From contig JASEVX010000010.1 of assembly GCA_031761405.1 (NCBI GenBank), forward strand, positions 7,779,977 through 7,843,976: a stretch of 64,000 bases of DNA, in the 5' to 3' direction. The notes below the pieces were generated by a model. It ran no database searches. It was not told the origin of the DNA and worked only from the letters and a program-made list of their open reading frames with translations. The translations under genes and the position numbers were made by a program. Positions 35,101 through 47,100 of the stretch are shown in pieces. The DNA is from Serripes groenlandicus (Eukaryota > Mollusca > Bivalvia > Cardiida > Cardiidae). Position 1 is the first letter of the stretch; each line of letters starts with the position of its first letter.

Positions 35101-38100
35101 TATTTTACATGCAAGATAAATAGAATATTACGTCCCTGGCGTAAGATATGAACTTTATCAGACTCGGCTGTGAGAAAGGATAATTGTCTCGCCAAAGGCT
35201 CGCCAATTATCAATTCTCCCAACCTCGTCAGATAAAGTTCATATCTTACGTCAGGGACATAATATTCTCTATTTATATGCTGAATATATAGTATATATGG
35301 AGGATACACTTACAGGTGTGACGAATTGTTAAAGCGAAATTGTGGACATAGTTAACTTAAACCTATTCTCTATATGAATGGTTTAATCTAGTGTACTTTT
35401 AAAAGATTTCCTATCTTACTTCGTTACAATATGGAGAACGTTAAGGCTTTTGTACTAGGACACACAGGTAATCATTTATTTTTAATCGTTTAAATGTGTA
35501 AAGACATGGACGTTTAGTCCCTGGTAAAGATAAATAAAACATTTCTCTTTCATTTCAACTTAATTAATCTTATATATGGAGAATAACCATTTTTGATATG
35601 TCTTTATATTTCTTTTCGGGGATTTGCAGGTTATTCAATCTGATATTTCTTTGGTCACTTGTAATTTTATGTAACAGGGGTTCGCCCGGCATTTGTTAAA
35701 ATATAGTCCATGGAAATTTTCCATGTAACATCCTATTGGTTTATTAGGATCATGATGGTTGAAAATTTCTCCACTATTTTTCTTTTGCTACCTAACCAAA
35801 CCCTATGATGTGGGTATACAAAGAATCGTCTCAGTGTAACGATTATTTTGAGTACCCACAAAATAGTGTTTCAATATCAAGTAAATATTCTAGAATACTA
35901 GACAATTGCATGATCTAGAACTTTATGTCTGATATAAATTAAGCTTTTTCCTCGATAAACCACTGTTCAACAGGTTTGTAGATTTTAAAAAGATATAGTG
36001 TATCATATAGGTTTTGAAGGAAGGCTTTGTAGTCTGGAACCACGAACTGATCATTTTAACTTGCTTTTCAGCATCTTATGTATCAGTTAAAACAGTTGCT
36101 GCCGTAGGAGTTAGCGTCGGAGCAGTTTTGGCCGCTCCATTTGTTTTGCCAGCAATAGGTTTCGGGTCATTAGGCGTTGTAGCTGGTTCAGTGGCTGCCT
36201 CTATTCAGGTGATACTTTAAATAATATATATATATTTTTTTCATAACCCATGAAGCTTTCTGAAATGAAACCGGCAAAATCAAAGGAAGTCGTCATTTTG
36301 GTTATGTATAAAATGCGGTCGGTCGGTCGGACGTAAAACACAGATTGAAAAACATATTGTCGTCTAATCAATCATTTTTAATTCTAAATAGATATTTAAG
36401 GTAATAAAAGAACTGCGTAATTTCGTGTGAACTAACATTTTTAAGAAAAAGCGAAAAATGCGTGGAACTGAGAATGAAATAGTTTGTTCCCGTTTGTCAA
36501 AATAGCCGACTAGTACAGTACAAATCAAGGTGAGCTAGACGCACGCCATTTACCGTAAAGCGCTTTACAGACACCGACAACTGTATCCCGAATAATGATG
36601 ACTAGAGACGTATTTGGTGAAACAACTCCAATAGATCGTCTAAAGTGTTGGTAAGTAGGCCTTACATTCTATTGTAGAGATGTCGGCAGTCTTCGCGAAA
36701 ATCTTCAGTCCTGACTGACAATGAATTCTTCGAACTGACAAATATTCATACTGATTCTCATTTTAATCCATTCAACAATCCGATTATTTTTACAATAATT
36801 GGTTGATTGAACAAAAAGGCCAAAGATGAAAATGAGCTTTCAGACTGATATTTTTAAAAAGATACAGTGTAGCAAATCCGACTTGACATAGTTAACCAAA
36901 GTTGTGTCCCTTTGTTTAATTGGATCCATTTGTATAAACATAGGTCAACAAACAAAAAAGAAAACATTAATTCTGGTTAGTACTGTAGTGATTATGCAAA
37001 CCAGTCTGGCCAGTCACTCACTCTCGGTACTGTAGGCGCTTTGATTACGCGGGAACCAGTCAGCAATTTGCGGGTCCAACTGCCCATTCCAAACGCGACA
37101 GCCAAGGAGTACACACGCTTTCCGAAGCATAAACTAAAGTCTTAAGTATTACGCAAATAGATAGATAGGTAAGACACTTTACTGGTGTCAGAAGTGTTTT
37201 AATAACCCACAATTAAAAAGTGCATTTGAAGTGAACTATAAACATTACCGCAGAAACGCCGTAATAAGAACATTTATTGTGCACGTTGTTGGTGTTCTAC
37301 AAGTGAACGAAATTAAAGAATTGCAGTTTCAGAAGAAAGCAAAGTAAGTGTAAACCCCAAATACGCGTGGATTGATTGAATTGCAAAAACTTCCAGCCTT
37401 ATTTGACCATTTCAACTTGTTTGCTGTTCGGAGAAATTGAGTTGTTTTTGCACATGTTTTGCAACCGGAAGTTGACTTCCGTTTTGATTCTGTGTGGTAA
37501 AAACAGCTGAATAAGAAAAGTGAAGCTTGCCAAAGTCCTTCTAATTGTAATATACTGAGCATATATATTGTTTACAGGCATTTATTAGCTTTATAGCAGG
37601 ATTTAGGTTGGGAAAAAGTATTGTTGATTTTGAGAAAACTGAAAAATTCTGAGAACATTTTGGGAAAAAGAGCTTTGCATTTTTGGGCTATTTCAGTTGA
37701 GCCAAGTGCAACTTTTATTAGATTTTTCACAAATTTAGGTGAATAGCTAACTTTCCTTAAGTTTTCAGAAAGTTAAATTGAATTTTGAAAAAGTTTTCAG
37801 AGAATTTAAACAATATTTTGATTGTTTTCAAAAGTATTTGAATAATTTGAATAGTTTTCAGAGAATTAATTAACAGTTTTTAGATTAGACTGACTTTAAG
37901 CCCACACTTGAACTTGAAAATGTCGACAACCAATATAGCGGTGAACTTTGCAAGTCATGAAGACCTCCAGGGGATAATAGGCGTTGGACCTAAGATCGCT
38001 GATGCCATCATAATAAGTAGGTCAACGCAGGGAAATCTTACGCGGAAGACTTTGGAGAACCTGGTCAGACGGTCATTCACTAGCAGTGAATTGGCTTATC

Positions 38101-41100
38101 TGGACTTTACAGGAAATAGAGACCTCAACAAACCAGTCAAGCATTCAGCAAGTAAGACTAAATTTCAAGATGAAGCTAGGGATGAAATAACTCATTCAGG
38201 GGGAGCTGCTGGGCGTCAAGCCGGCCGTAGAACCCCTGCAAGTAAAGACAATGCATCCAAGATAGCCCAAATAAATAGCTTACTAAATACTGCAGAGGCC
38301 TTAACAAGTTCGATAACTAGATCTTCAGATAAGGGTATAGACAAAACAAAGTCGCATACAAAGACAGATAGAGTTATCGGAGGTTCATCCAAATCTCAAC
38401 CTCAAGAACACAGTGACCATGACAAAATAAAACGAAAGGACTCGATTTACAAAATCAGTCGGAAGCTGGATTTCGATGGGCTATCACGCAACACAGACTC
38501 AGATGACAGCTCAGACTCGGGTAGTGATGCGGTTTCTGCGAGCTTGCTCGAGACCCGTCATCACAAATCAAGACGGTCGACTCGTGGGAGATTTCCGTAC
38601 ATTCCAAAGGGAATGTATTACGATGGAAAAAGAAGTTGGATAGCCTTTAGAAAAATGTTTGAAGAATACGTGGATCTGTGTGATTTGAGGTCAAGAGAAA
38701 GCCGCACATGCTTAAGTTGGTGTTTAACGGGGAAAGCTGCCGACTACTACGAAACCCTTGTTGAGAGGGAGGACGATATGGGATACCATTTACTACTTAG
38801 TAAATTGGAGTCAAGGTTTGGGGGACGAGAGCCATTTGAAACCTCGAACGCCAAGTTTCAGAATGCTGCACAGCGTCAAGAAGAATCGTTAGAAGACTGG
38901 TATGATAGGGTATTAAGGCTGGCAACAAAGGCATTTAAAGAATGTTCACAAGTCTATGCTGATAGACAAGCCATTTGCAAATTTTGCCAGGGCCTTTTTG
39001 ACAAAGATGCGGGACACGCCATCTACATGCAGAACCCCTATACCATGGAAGAAGCAAGGGATGCCATCTTGAAGTTTCAACATGTTCACTCAAGCATGTT
39101 TGGAAAAAAGAAGCGAAACCCGAAAGATCAAGATGACATCTACGCCAATGCAGTTTCGTCAGAGCATAAACCTACAGCAAGCCAAGATCAACCAAATTCA
39201 GAGATATTGGCAAGTTTACAGAAAACTCTAGAAGGGATGAAACTCCAAATAGTCGACCTTCAAAGGACAGTGAAAGGTAATGCGAAACGAGACGGGTATG
39301 TCAAACCAAAGCAATCCGTTGACAAGGACCCATGCTTCAGATGTGGTAACATCGGACACTTCATACGAGACTGCCCAAACCCGAGTAGTAGTTGGCAAGG
39401 AAAGAAGAAGGGTTTAAACTCCAGGGGGTCAAGGAAATAAGCCAACCGAAGACCCCTAGAATTAAAGGCCCTACAACCCAAGAAACTCCTTGGCTGGAAA
39501 AGCATGACTTAAAGACTGTCGGTCCTGCGAGTCATGTGAAGAGTGATGACCTGCGTAAACCGAGGCTCGTCACGGAATGGGGAAGACCTTCATCAGAAAT
39601 CCCTATTGTACCCAAGACTGGTCCCAAACCGTCGTCCACCGAGAAGACAATAGGGGGGAAAGGAGACCATGAAGATGTAACAATATGTCAGCTCAACTCA
39701 TCCTCACCGTATAGAATTGAGATGAAAGTAGAGGATAAACTCATAACAGCAGTGGTCGATACTGGTGCGAATGTTACATTAATTTCCGATAAATTATACT
39801 CGACCCTGTCCAAACAACCCAAGAAAATTCAGGATGTAACACTTTCCGTGGCGGGAAGAGATATGTCAATGCAGGGTTTAATAGTCGGACCAGTACGATT
39901 GAGGATTGGTGACCAGACATACTACAACAATGTCCACGTGGCACCAATTGAACAAGACATGCTGTTAGGTGCAGATATCCTACAAGAAAACGCAACTCTG
40001 TTGGATTTGCGTAAGGGCATATTAATCTTCGATGGTCAAATCATACAGATGAAGGCACAGACTAGCGAACAAGGCCAGAAGATAGCCAGAATCACCGTTG
40101 CAAAGAGATGTGTAGTACCTCCCAATTCTGTGTTGAGAATGAAGTGCAAGATAGATGAAGATCTAGAACAGTATTGTATTGAGCCGATTGATGGGTTGAA
40201 GGTACTAATCCCAAGGGTGCTATTAGGAGAACGATCGGAGCCGATAGTTTCTGTGGTAAACATATCCAACAAATATCGTCTGCTGAAAAAAGGTCGAGAT
40301 ATAGCGAGAGCTTATCCAGTTCCTGAGGTTCTCGGGGGATGCCCCGTAAAATCACCAAGGATTAGAACCATGCATGCTGAGACTCAGAAAACCGGTCATA
40401 CTGAAATGCCAGAGCACTTGAAAGAGATGTTTAAGAAGTCTAGCTTAGGCCTGAATAAGGAAGAATCTGCTCAATTTTCGGACCTATTGATTCATTTTCA
40501 AGATGTATTTGCCAAACATGAATTCGATCTTGGAACATTCACGACAATTAAACACGAAGTTGATACGCAGGATGCTAGACCAATTAAACAAAGGATGCGG
40601 CGAACACCAGCACATTTTGTGGGGGAGGAGGAAGCACATCTAAAGAAGATGCTAGATGCGGGTGTCATACAAGAGTCTATATCTGATTGTGCATCGGCGC
40701 CTGTGCTCATTCGAAAACAAGATGGTAGTGTAAGATGGTGCATTGATTACCGAGGTTTGAACTCCGTAACAGTCAAAGACATCTTTCCATTGCCATTGGT
40801 AGATGACTGCTTGGATACGCTAGCAGGGAGTGTTTGGTTCTCAAAGCTGGATGCCAATTCCGCATACTGGCAAGTGAGCATTAAAGAAGAGGACAGAAAG
40901 AAAACCGCATTTATTACGAAATATGGATTATACGAACACGTAAAGATGGGTTTTGGTTTGTGTAACGCTCCCGCGACATTTGCAAGGGTGATGAATTTGG
41001 TCTTACGAGGGTTAACGTGGAAAATTGCCTTAGCCTTCCTAGATGACATACTGGTACTGGGAAAAGACTTTAATGATCACCTGAACAACTTGGCTGAAAC

Positions 41101-44100
41101 ATTGAGGAGATTCCGGCAGTATGGGCTCAAGTTGAAACCTAAGAAATGCATATTCTTCCAGAAGAAAGTAGAATTCCTTGTAAGAATGGTAAGCAGCAAC
41201 GAAATGGCCATGTCAGATCGAGATGTTAAAGTGGTAAAAGAATGGCCAAAACCGACCTGTTCCAAAGATGTAGAAAGATTCATGGGGTTGACTAACTATC
41301 ACAGAGGGTTTATCAAGGGTTTTTCCGAACTAGCTGAACCACTATACCGGGTGATAGGAAAGAATAAGTTCTGTTGGGGCGATGACCAGGAAAATTCCTT
41401 TGGTTCGTTGAAGAGGAGTTTATTGGAACCTCCAGTACTAGCCTTACCAAATCAGAAGGACCCATTTATCTTGGATACGGATGCGTCTGATGTAGCTATT
41501 GGAGCAGAACTGATCCAAGTGCAAAATGGTGAAGAAAAAGTCATTGCGTACGGAAGTTATGCGTTAACGAAAGAACAGCGACGTTACTGTACAACTAGAA
41601 AGGAGCTATTGGCTGTAGTTCGTTTCACTAGACAGTATCGACACTATTTGTTAGGCCAACCATTCTTAGTGAGAACAGATCATTCCAGTCTCACTTGGTT
41701 ACTGCGATTCAAAGAACCCCAAGGCCAGTTAGCAAGATGGATGGAGGAGTTGTCACAGTACAACATGGTCCTGAAACATCGAGCTGGTGCGAAACACGGG
41801 AATGCAGATGCTCTATCAAGGAGGCCGGCTCCTGGAGTTAAATGTAGTGCCTGTGAACGCGTAGAAGACTTGCCTTGTGGGGGATGTGACTATTGTAAAC
41901 GAGTAAACCGCCAATGGGGAAACTTCACGAGAGAGGTTGATGATGTCAGGCCGTTGGTATTGCCGATGTCTGACGAGACGGATGGCTTGAATGTAAATCC
42001 AGAACCTGATCACGCCACTGCTCTTCGTTTGGAAGTCTCATAGGGGTCAGAAAGGTTACAAGAAATCACCGGCAGGGAACAAACAATGACCAATGATTGT
42101 ACAGCACTAATGGTTGGTAGGGAGGAAGGAACAGGAGCGGAAATAACAGATTTGACAAATTTGGTATACCCATGGGAAATGGGTACATGTTGCTGCAACA
42201 ATGAGACCGCCTATCTAATTACTATTGAATGCCAAGATAAAGGGATGCATGTTCTGATGCCAAAGGATTCCGAACAATCAAATATCTTGAGGGTTAGTAC
42301 AGAAGTAAAACAGTCTCATTGGGGTTTCACGACAGAAGAAGTCGCTAGAGAACAGTCAGAAGATGATGATCTGGACATCATTCTGAAGTGGTTGAACAAT
42401 AAGGAACTACCATCAGAGAAGGAACTATTCCTTGCCAGTCCTGCAACAAAAGCATATTGGCTCAACAAGGAGATGTTTAAGATGATTGGTGGAGTATTAT
42501 TCAGGACCAAAGATCAGTTGGACGACACCGTGTTAGTTATGCCTAGCAGTCTGAAGGAGAAAGCTCTGTTGGTGAACCATGATTTACCATCAGCAGGGCA
42601 CCAGGGAATTGCACGGACAAAGGCTAGAACTAAGGACAAATTCTACTGGCACGGATTGGGACAGGACGTAATGAAGTACGTCACAACGTGTGACATCTGT
42701 AATCAAAACAAGAAGTCGGATCGTCGTGGTAAGAGGGCCATGCAGGAATATCAAGCGAGTGCACCAATGGAAAGGGTCCACATAGATTTCCTCGGACCGT
42801 TACCAAAAACACCGAGAGGACATGAACATGTGTTGATGATGGTGGACCAATTCTCAAAATGGGTTGAGTGTATTCCTCTACCAAATCAAACGGCTGAAGT
42901 TACCGCGAAGGCAACCGTAGACCAGTTCTTTGCAAGATTTGGGTACCCGTTGCAGATATTCAGCGACCAGGGGCGGAATTTTGATTCAAAATTGTTTGGG
43001 GCTTTATGTCAAACATTCCAGATACATAAAGCAAGAACCACACCTTACAGGCCTTCAGCGAATAGTCAAGTGGAGCGTTTTAACCGGACACTGATGGATG
43101 CCGTTAGATGCTTTATTGGTAAATCCCAAAACCAGTGGGATCTTTATTTACAGCAGATAGCGGGGGCATTAAGAGCTGCCGTCAATAGAAGTACCGGTTA
43201 TACCCCAAATATGTTGATGCTTGGGAGAGAAGTTAACACTCCAGCTGACCTAATGTTTCCACAACAAGAGAAACAACCTGAAGATACAGACAATTACGTG
43301 GTTAAGTTGATTTCAAACATGAAGGCTGCTCATAATACAGCAAGGGCAACTTTAAAGACATCCTTACAGCGTATGAAGAAGAGTTATGATGTGAGGATTC
43401 TGGAAAGAACATACAAAGAAGGCGACATAGTTTACATTCTAGATTCTGCAGTCCTCAAGGGGAAGTGCAGGAAGCTATGTTCACCTTGGAAAGGCCCTGC
43501 AGTTATTGTGAAGCCGCTATCAGCAAGTCTTTTTAGAATTAAATTAAGAAATTCCTTGTTTGTGGTCAACCATGACCGAATCAAACCCTGTAGAGATAGG
43601 CAAATACCGCCCTGGATACAAGCTTGGCTCAAAGACCCAAAACCACTGGATGATCATGATGAAGATAAAGAAGAATACTGTATGTGTAGACAGCCATGGC
43701 AGGGACGCTTCATGATCCAATGCGACTACTGCGAAGAATGGTACCATGGATCCTGTGTTGATGTGACAGCAACAGATGCTTTAGACATCGACAAGTTCAA
43801 GTGTGGGCCCTGCAAGAAGAAATAGAGGCAGTACCATACATAGGTTTTTCTTTCTTATCTTTTTCAGTATGACGACCAAATATCTTTCATTGAGAGAAGT
43901 ACAGATGTCCACAGAGGAGCAAAGACTAGTGCCTGCCAAAGGACTCGTTGAAGCTCTGATGTTAGGCAAGGTGACCCAGGCATGCCAGAACAAGGCCATG
44001 ATGGACCAAGTCGCCATAGCCAAACGACGTGACAACGTTAAGTGGATGAAGACAGTGGCGAAAGACGCATTTGATCTAGGTTTCCAAACCCTGGACTGGA

Positions 44101-47100
44101 TAAATGAGAATATCTACCATCTGAGGGTTCCCAGGAAATCGAAGAAAGACTGTTCGCCATTTTCAGGTCCCAGCCGGGATATTCGTCTTCAGACCAACCC
44201 AGACATAGAGCGAGTGGTATTGGACATGGGAGTGACGCCAGAGGAACCAGCTTCGGATGTTCCCGAGGAAAAAACAGATTTGACCACTAGTCCAAAGCCA
44301 CAGCCGAGTTGGGCTGACCAAGTCGCGGAGTACCAATTGACTCATCCTGAAGAACAACCCACTTTTGAGCCTTGCTATGACCTGTCCGATTCGGTCAGAG
44401 CAAGTGAAGAAGAAGATCTTCTGCGGAGCGATTTGGAGACGGTGGAAACGAACCAGACCCGAGATGAGGCCCAGCCCATGGAGATCGAGACGTCCTCACA
44501 GACTCTTGAGCTTTCCACTGAGGCGACTCCCACGGATCTGTTACCGGCAGTGGTGATGCCTACAATCAGGAAGTTCTCACCTGTCAAGTTTCCACCAAAG
44601 AAAGACGAATGTTGGAGGAAGCAGGAAGGCCGTCAAGAGAAAAGGAAGGATGAGAGACTTATCCCAAGATCGTCTGCCTGTACTAGAAAGGAGACCGATA
44701 CGAAGTCTACTCAACGTCACTCTGAGAGACGGCCAATTTCCCGAACGGATCAGACAAGACATCAGCCTCGGGAAGATAGAAAACGTCCTGCCTCCAGAAA
44801 TCCCAGCAAAGATTTGAACAGAAGCCCCGCGAAACGAGTAAAGCCTTCTGCGACTATGTCGATGACGGCCCAATCGTCTAGCGGGCGAAGATCATCCACG
44901 TTGCCACAGAGAACCCATTCTGTGCAGCCAGAGCGCCCAACTACAAGTGCTGGGCTGGGAGCACAGAAGAAGAGAGAGACCAAGACCTACAACCGGACAG
45001 TTGAGATGCACGGAGTGGAGCTGACCGTGAATAGCCGCTTCCCCGCTGCTAATTTGAAAGAGGGGAAGAGAGCGGATAGAAAAACAGACGGAAGGACGAA
45101 ACCTTGTATTGTTTCTGGGTGCACGGAGGAAGTGGTCCAACAGAAGATCCATGCCCTACGAGAGCACCTTCCGAGCCTGTTCGACGAAAGGACTCAACTG
45201 TCTGAAGAGGTAACCAGGAAGCGCCTGTCAGCATTGAAGTTAATAGCACACTGGATGCTAGGAGGATGTGCCACTGTTTCGCAGCTTGCCAAATACGTGG
45301 ACGCCTTCGAAGTGCTGACGATAGAGCAGAATAGGGAAGTTAATGAGGAGCAATCTTCAGCCATGACAGAGATCTGCAGGGAAGGAACGATGCCAATTCC
45401 GTAAAGGTTCACCCTGAGGCCCCTGTCTAGCCCAGCAGCCCTATTTCATTGGAGAGCTATGCTGTTCCTGATAGCCCAATTGGAGCCCCGTTACAGAGAG
45501 ATGTTACATGAGCAGTTCTCTACTGACAAGACCGCGCTGCCCCCGGCAAGTAAGAAGAAGGACGCAGAGATCAGCATAGCCAAGACGCTTCCTGAGGCAT
45601 TTGATAGCCATTTTCATTGGGATAGAACCCGGAACTGCTTAAAGAGCTTGAGGATAAGAGTTCCAAAGGACACCAAGTTACAGGATATTTGCGACGTAAC
45701 TCCCGCTGACCCCGCCTACGAAGTTAAGGTTGTCGGCGCCACCGCAAACTTCTGTGACCCGGAAACCTATCCCAAGGAGGACCAAATCAACATGCTAATT
45801 GGTCAGAATGTTAGCGTATGTGTGGGACTACATCCAAAGAAGGTACACCAATGGTCGGAAGATGTTCGAAACCAATTGGAAGAATTTAGCCAGCACCCGA
45901 GGGTAGTCGGAATAGGAGAGGTCGGTCTAGACTATACAGTCCCATCTGGAACATGGTTCAAACAAAGTTCAACCCTAGACAAGATACTCCAGATGGTGAA
46001 GCCCAGACATGTCTTGGTTATCCACTGCAGAGGGGCCAGTGGAGCCAATAGTGACCTACCTCTACATAACGTATTGAAGCAGGCCCAAGGAGTCCTACCT
46101 CCACAGCAGAACATCCATCTGCACTGCTTCTATGGTTCCGGCGAGCTGGTAAAGATCTGGTTAGAACACTTCCCCAACACCTACTTTGGATTCACCAGGA
46201 TAGTAGACCAAATGGGACGGCCTGAGCTGGAGGCACTCACACTGGTCCCGGAGGAACGACTACTACTGGAGACAGATGCCCCTTACTTCCCATTCAGAGG
46301 AGGGTCCCACACAGCTCCAAGTTTACTGGGAATGGTAGCAGACGTCGTGGCGAAAACAAGAGGTACCACCTGGACCCACTTACTGAAGGTGACGACCAAG
46401 AATGCCAGACGCCTGTATCAACGACCTGTTCAGGATCCGGTGTGATACCCGATCCTTGACAAACTTTGGAGGACCCGGCGCCATGCCCGGTCCGAAGCAG
46501 TTATGGGTTTGTATAAATAATATCATTCCGGGTAGACCCAGGAGGTTTGAAACAATAGGACTCACTGGTGCAGTACCGCCGACTAATCACTAAAGGGATT
46601 CCACAGTTAGGTCCTTTCAAATAAAGTCGGGGGGAGTGTAGTGATTATGCAAACCAGTCTGGCCAGTCACTCACTCTCGGTACTGTAGGCGCTTTGATTA
46701 CGCGGGAACCAGTCAGCAATTTGCGGGTCCTACTGCCCATTCCAAACGCGACAGCCAAGGAGTACACACGCTTTCCGAAGCATAAACTAAAGTCTTAAGT
46801 ATTACGCAAATAGATAGATAGGTAAGACACTTTAGTACTGGTTTAAATATCCTATAAACTAAAACCTTTAGATTTTTAAGATACATGCATATATGGTCAA
46901 TGCTCACACTGCATACCCAGCCTGTCGTTTATTTTGTTTATAATTTACCCTTTCCCACATACAATAAATCTGCAGCAGACGACTATGAAGTTATCAAGAC
47001 CAAAAGATAGAAAATCTCAAAATGATAGTATACATATTGAATAGAGTTTAAATCATTGTGATAAATGGAGAAATCGCTCTACATGAGCAAATTCTCCATT

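Larger units (their letters stand above)
30857..35837. other. About 5-kb insertion in copy C intron 2
   Basis: At 30855 homology to copy B (19410) stops, and it resumes at 35838, which matches the first bases of the window (copy A intron 2). The insert starts near 'gtcgccgggcagaagcccgc' and has 'ggggttcgcccggcatttg' near 35678. It contains the assembly gap, several MITEs and one exon-like stretch. No complete gene is visible. A short minus-strand frame at 31141-31344 is unassigned. Confidence 0.5.
36984..46834 (+). mobile_element. Full-length Ty3/gypsy LTR retrotransposon with TatD and PHD domains
   Basis: 9851 bp, bounded by 198-bp LTRs that differ at one position. Order is LTR, tRNA-Leu primer site, leader with splice donor, gag, pol (protease-RT-RNase H), integrase with PHD finger, a finger-bearing basic ORF, a TatD nuclease ORF, a purine tract and the LTR. 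Integrase after RNase H places it in Ty3/gypsy. It is roughly twice the length of a compact Ty3 element because of the two extra ORFs. It sits in intron 3 of copy C, same strand. The single LTR difference implies very recent insertion. Two single stop codons interrupt otherwise continuous frames, so autonomy is uncertain. Confidence 0.92.

Noticed and set aside
43869..45404. Envelope glycoprotein gene
   Set aside because: It is in the env position behind a splice acceptor but has no signal peptide, transmembrane helix or glycoprotein-type cysteines; it is basic and disordered with a finger motif.
39260..45412. Minus-strand ORFs opposite the retrotransposon
   Set aside because: Shadows of the well-supported plus-strand gag, pol, integrase, finger and TatD frames.
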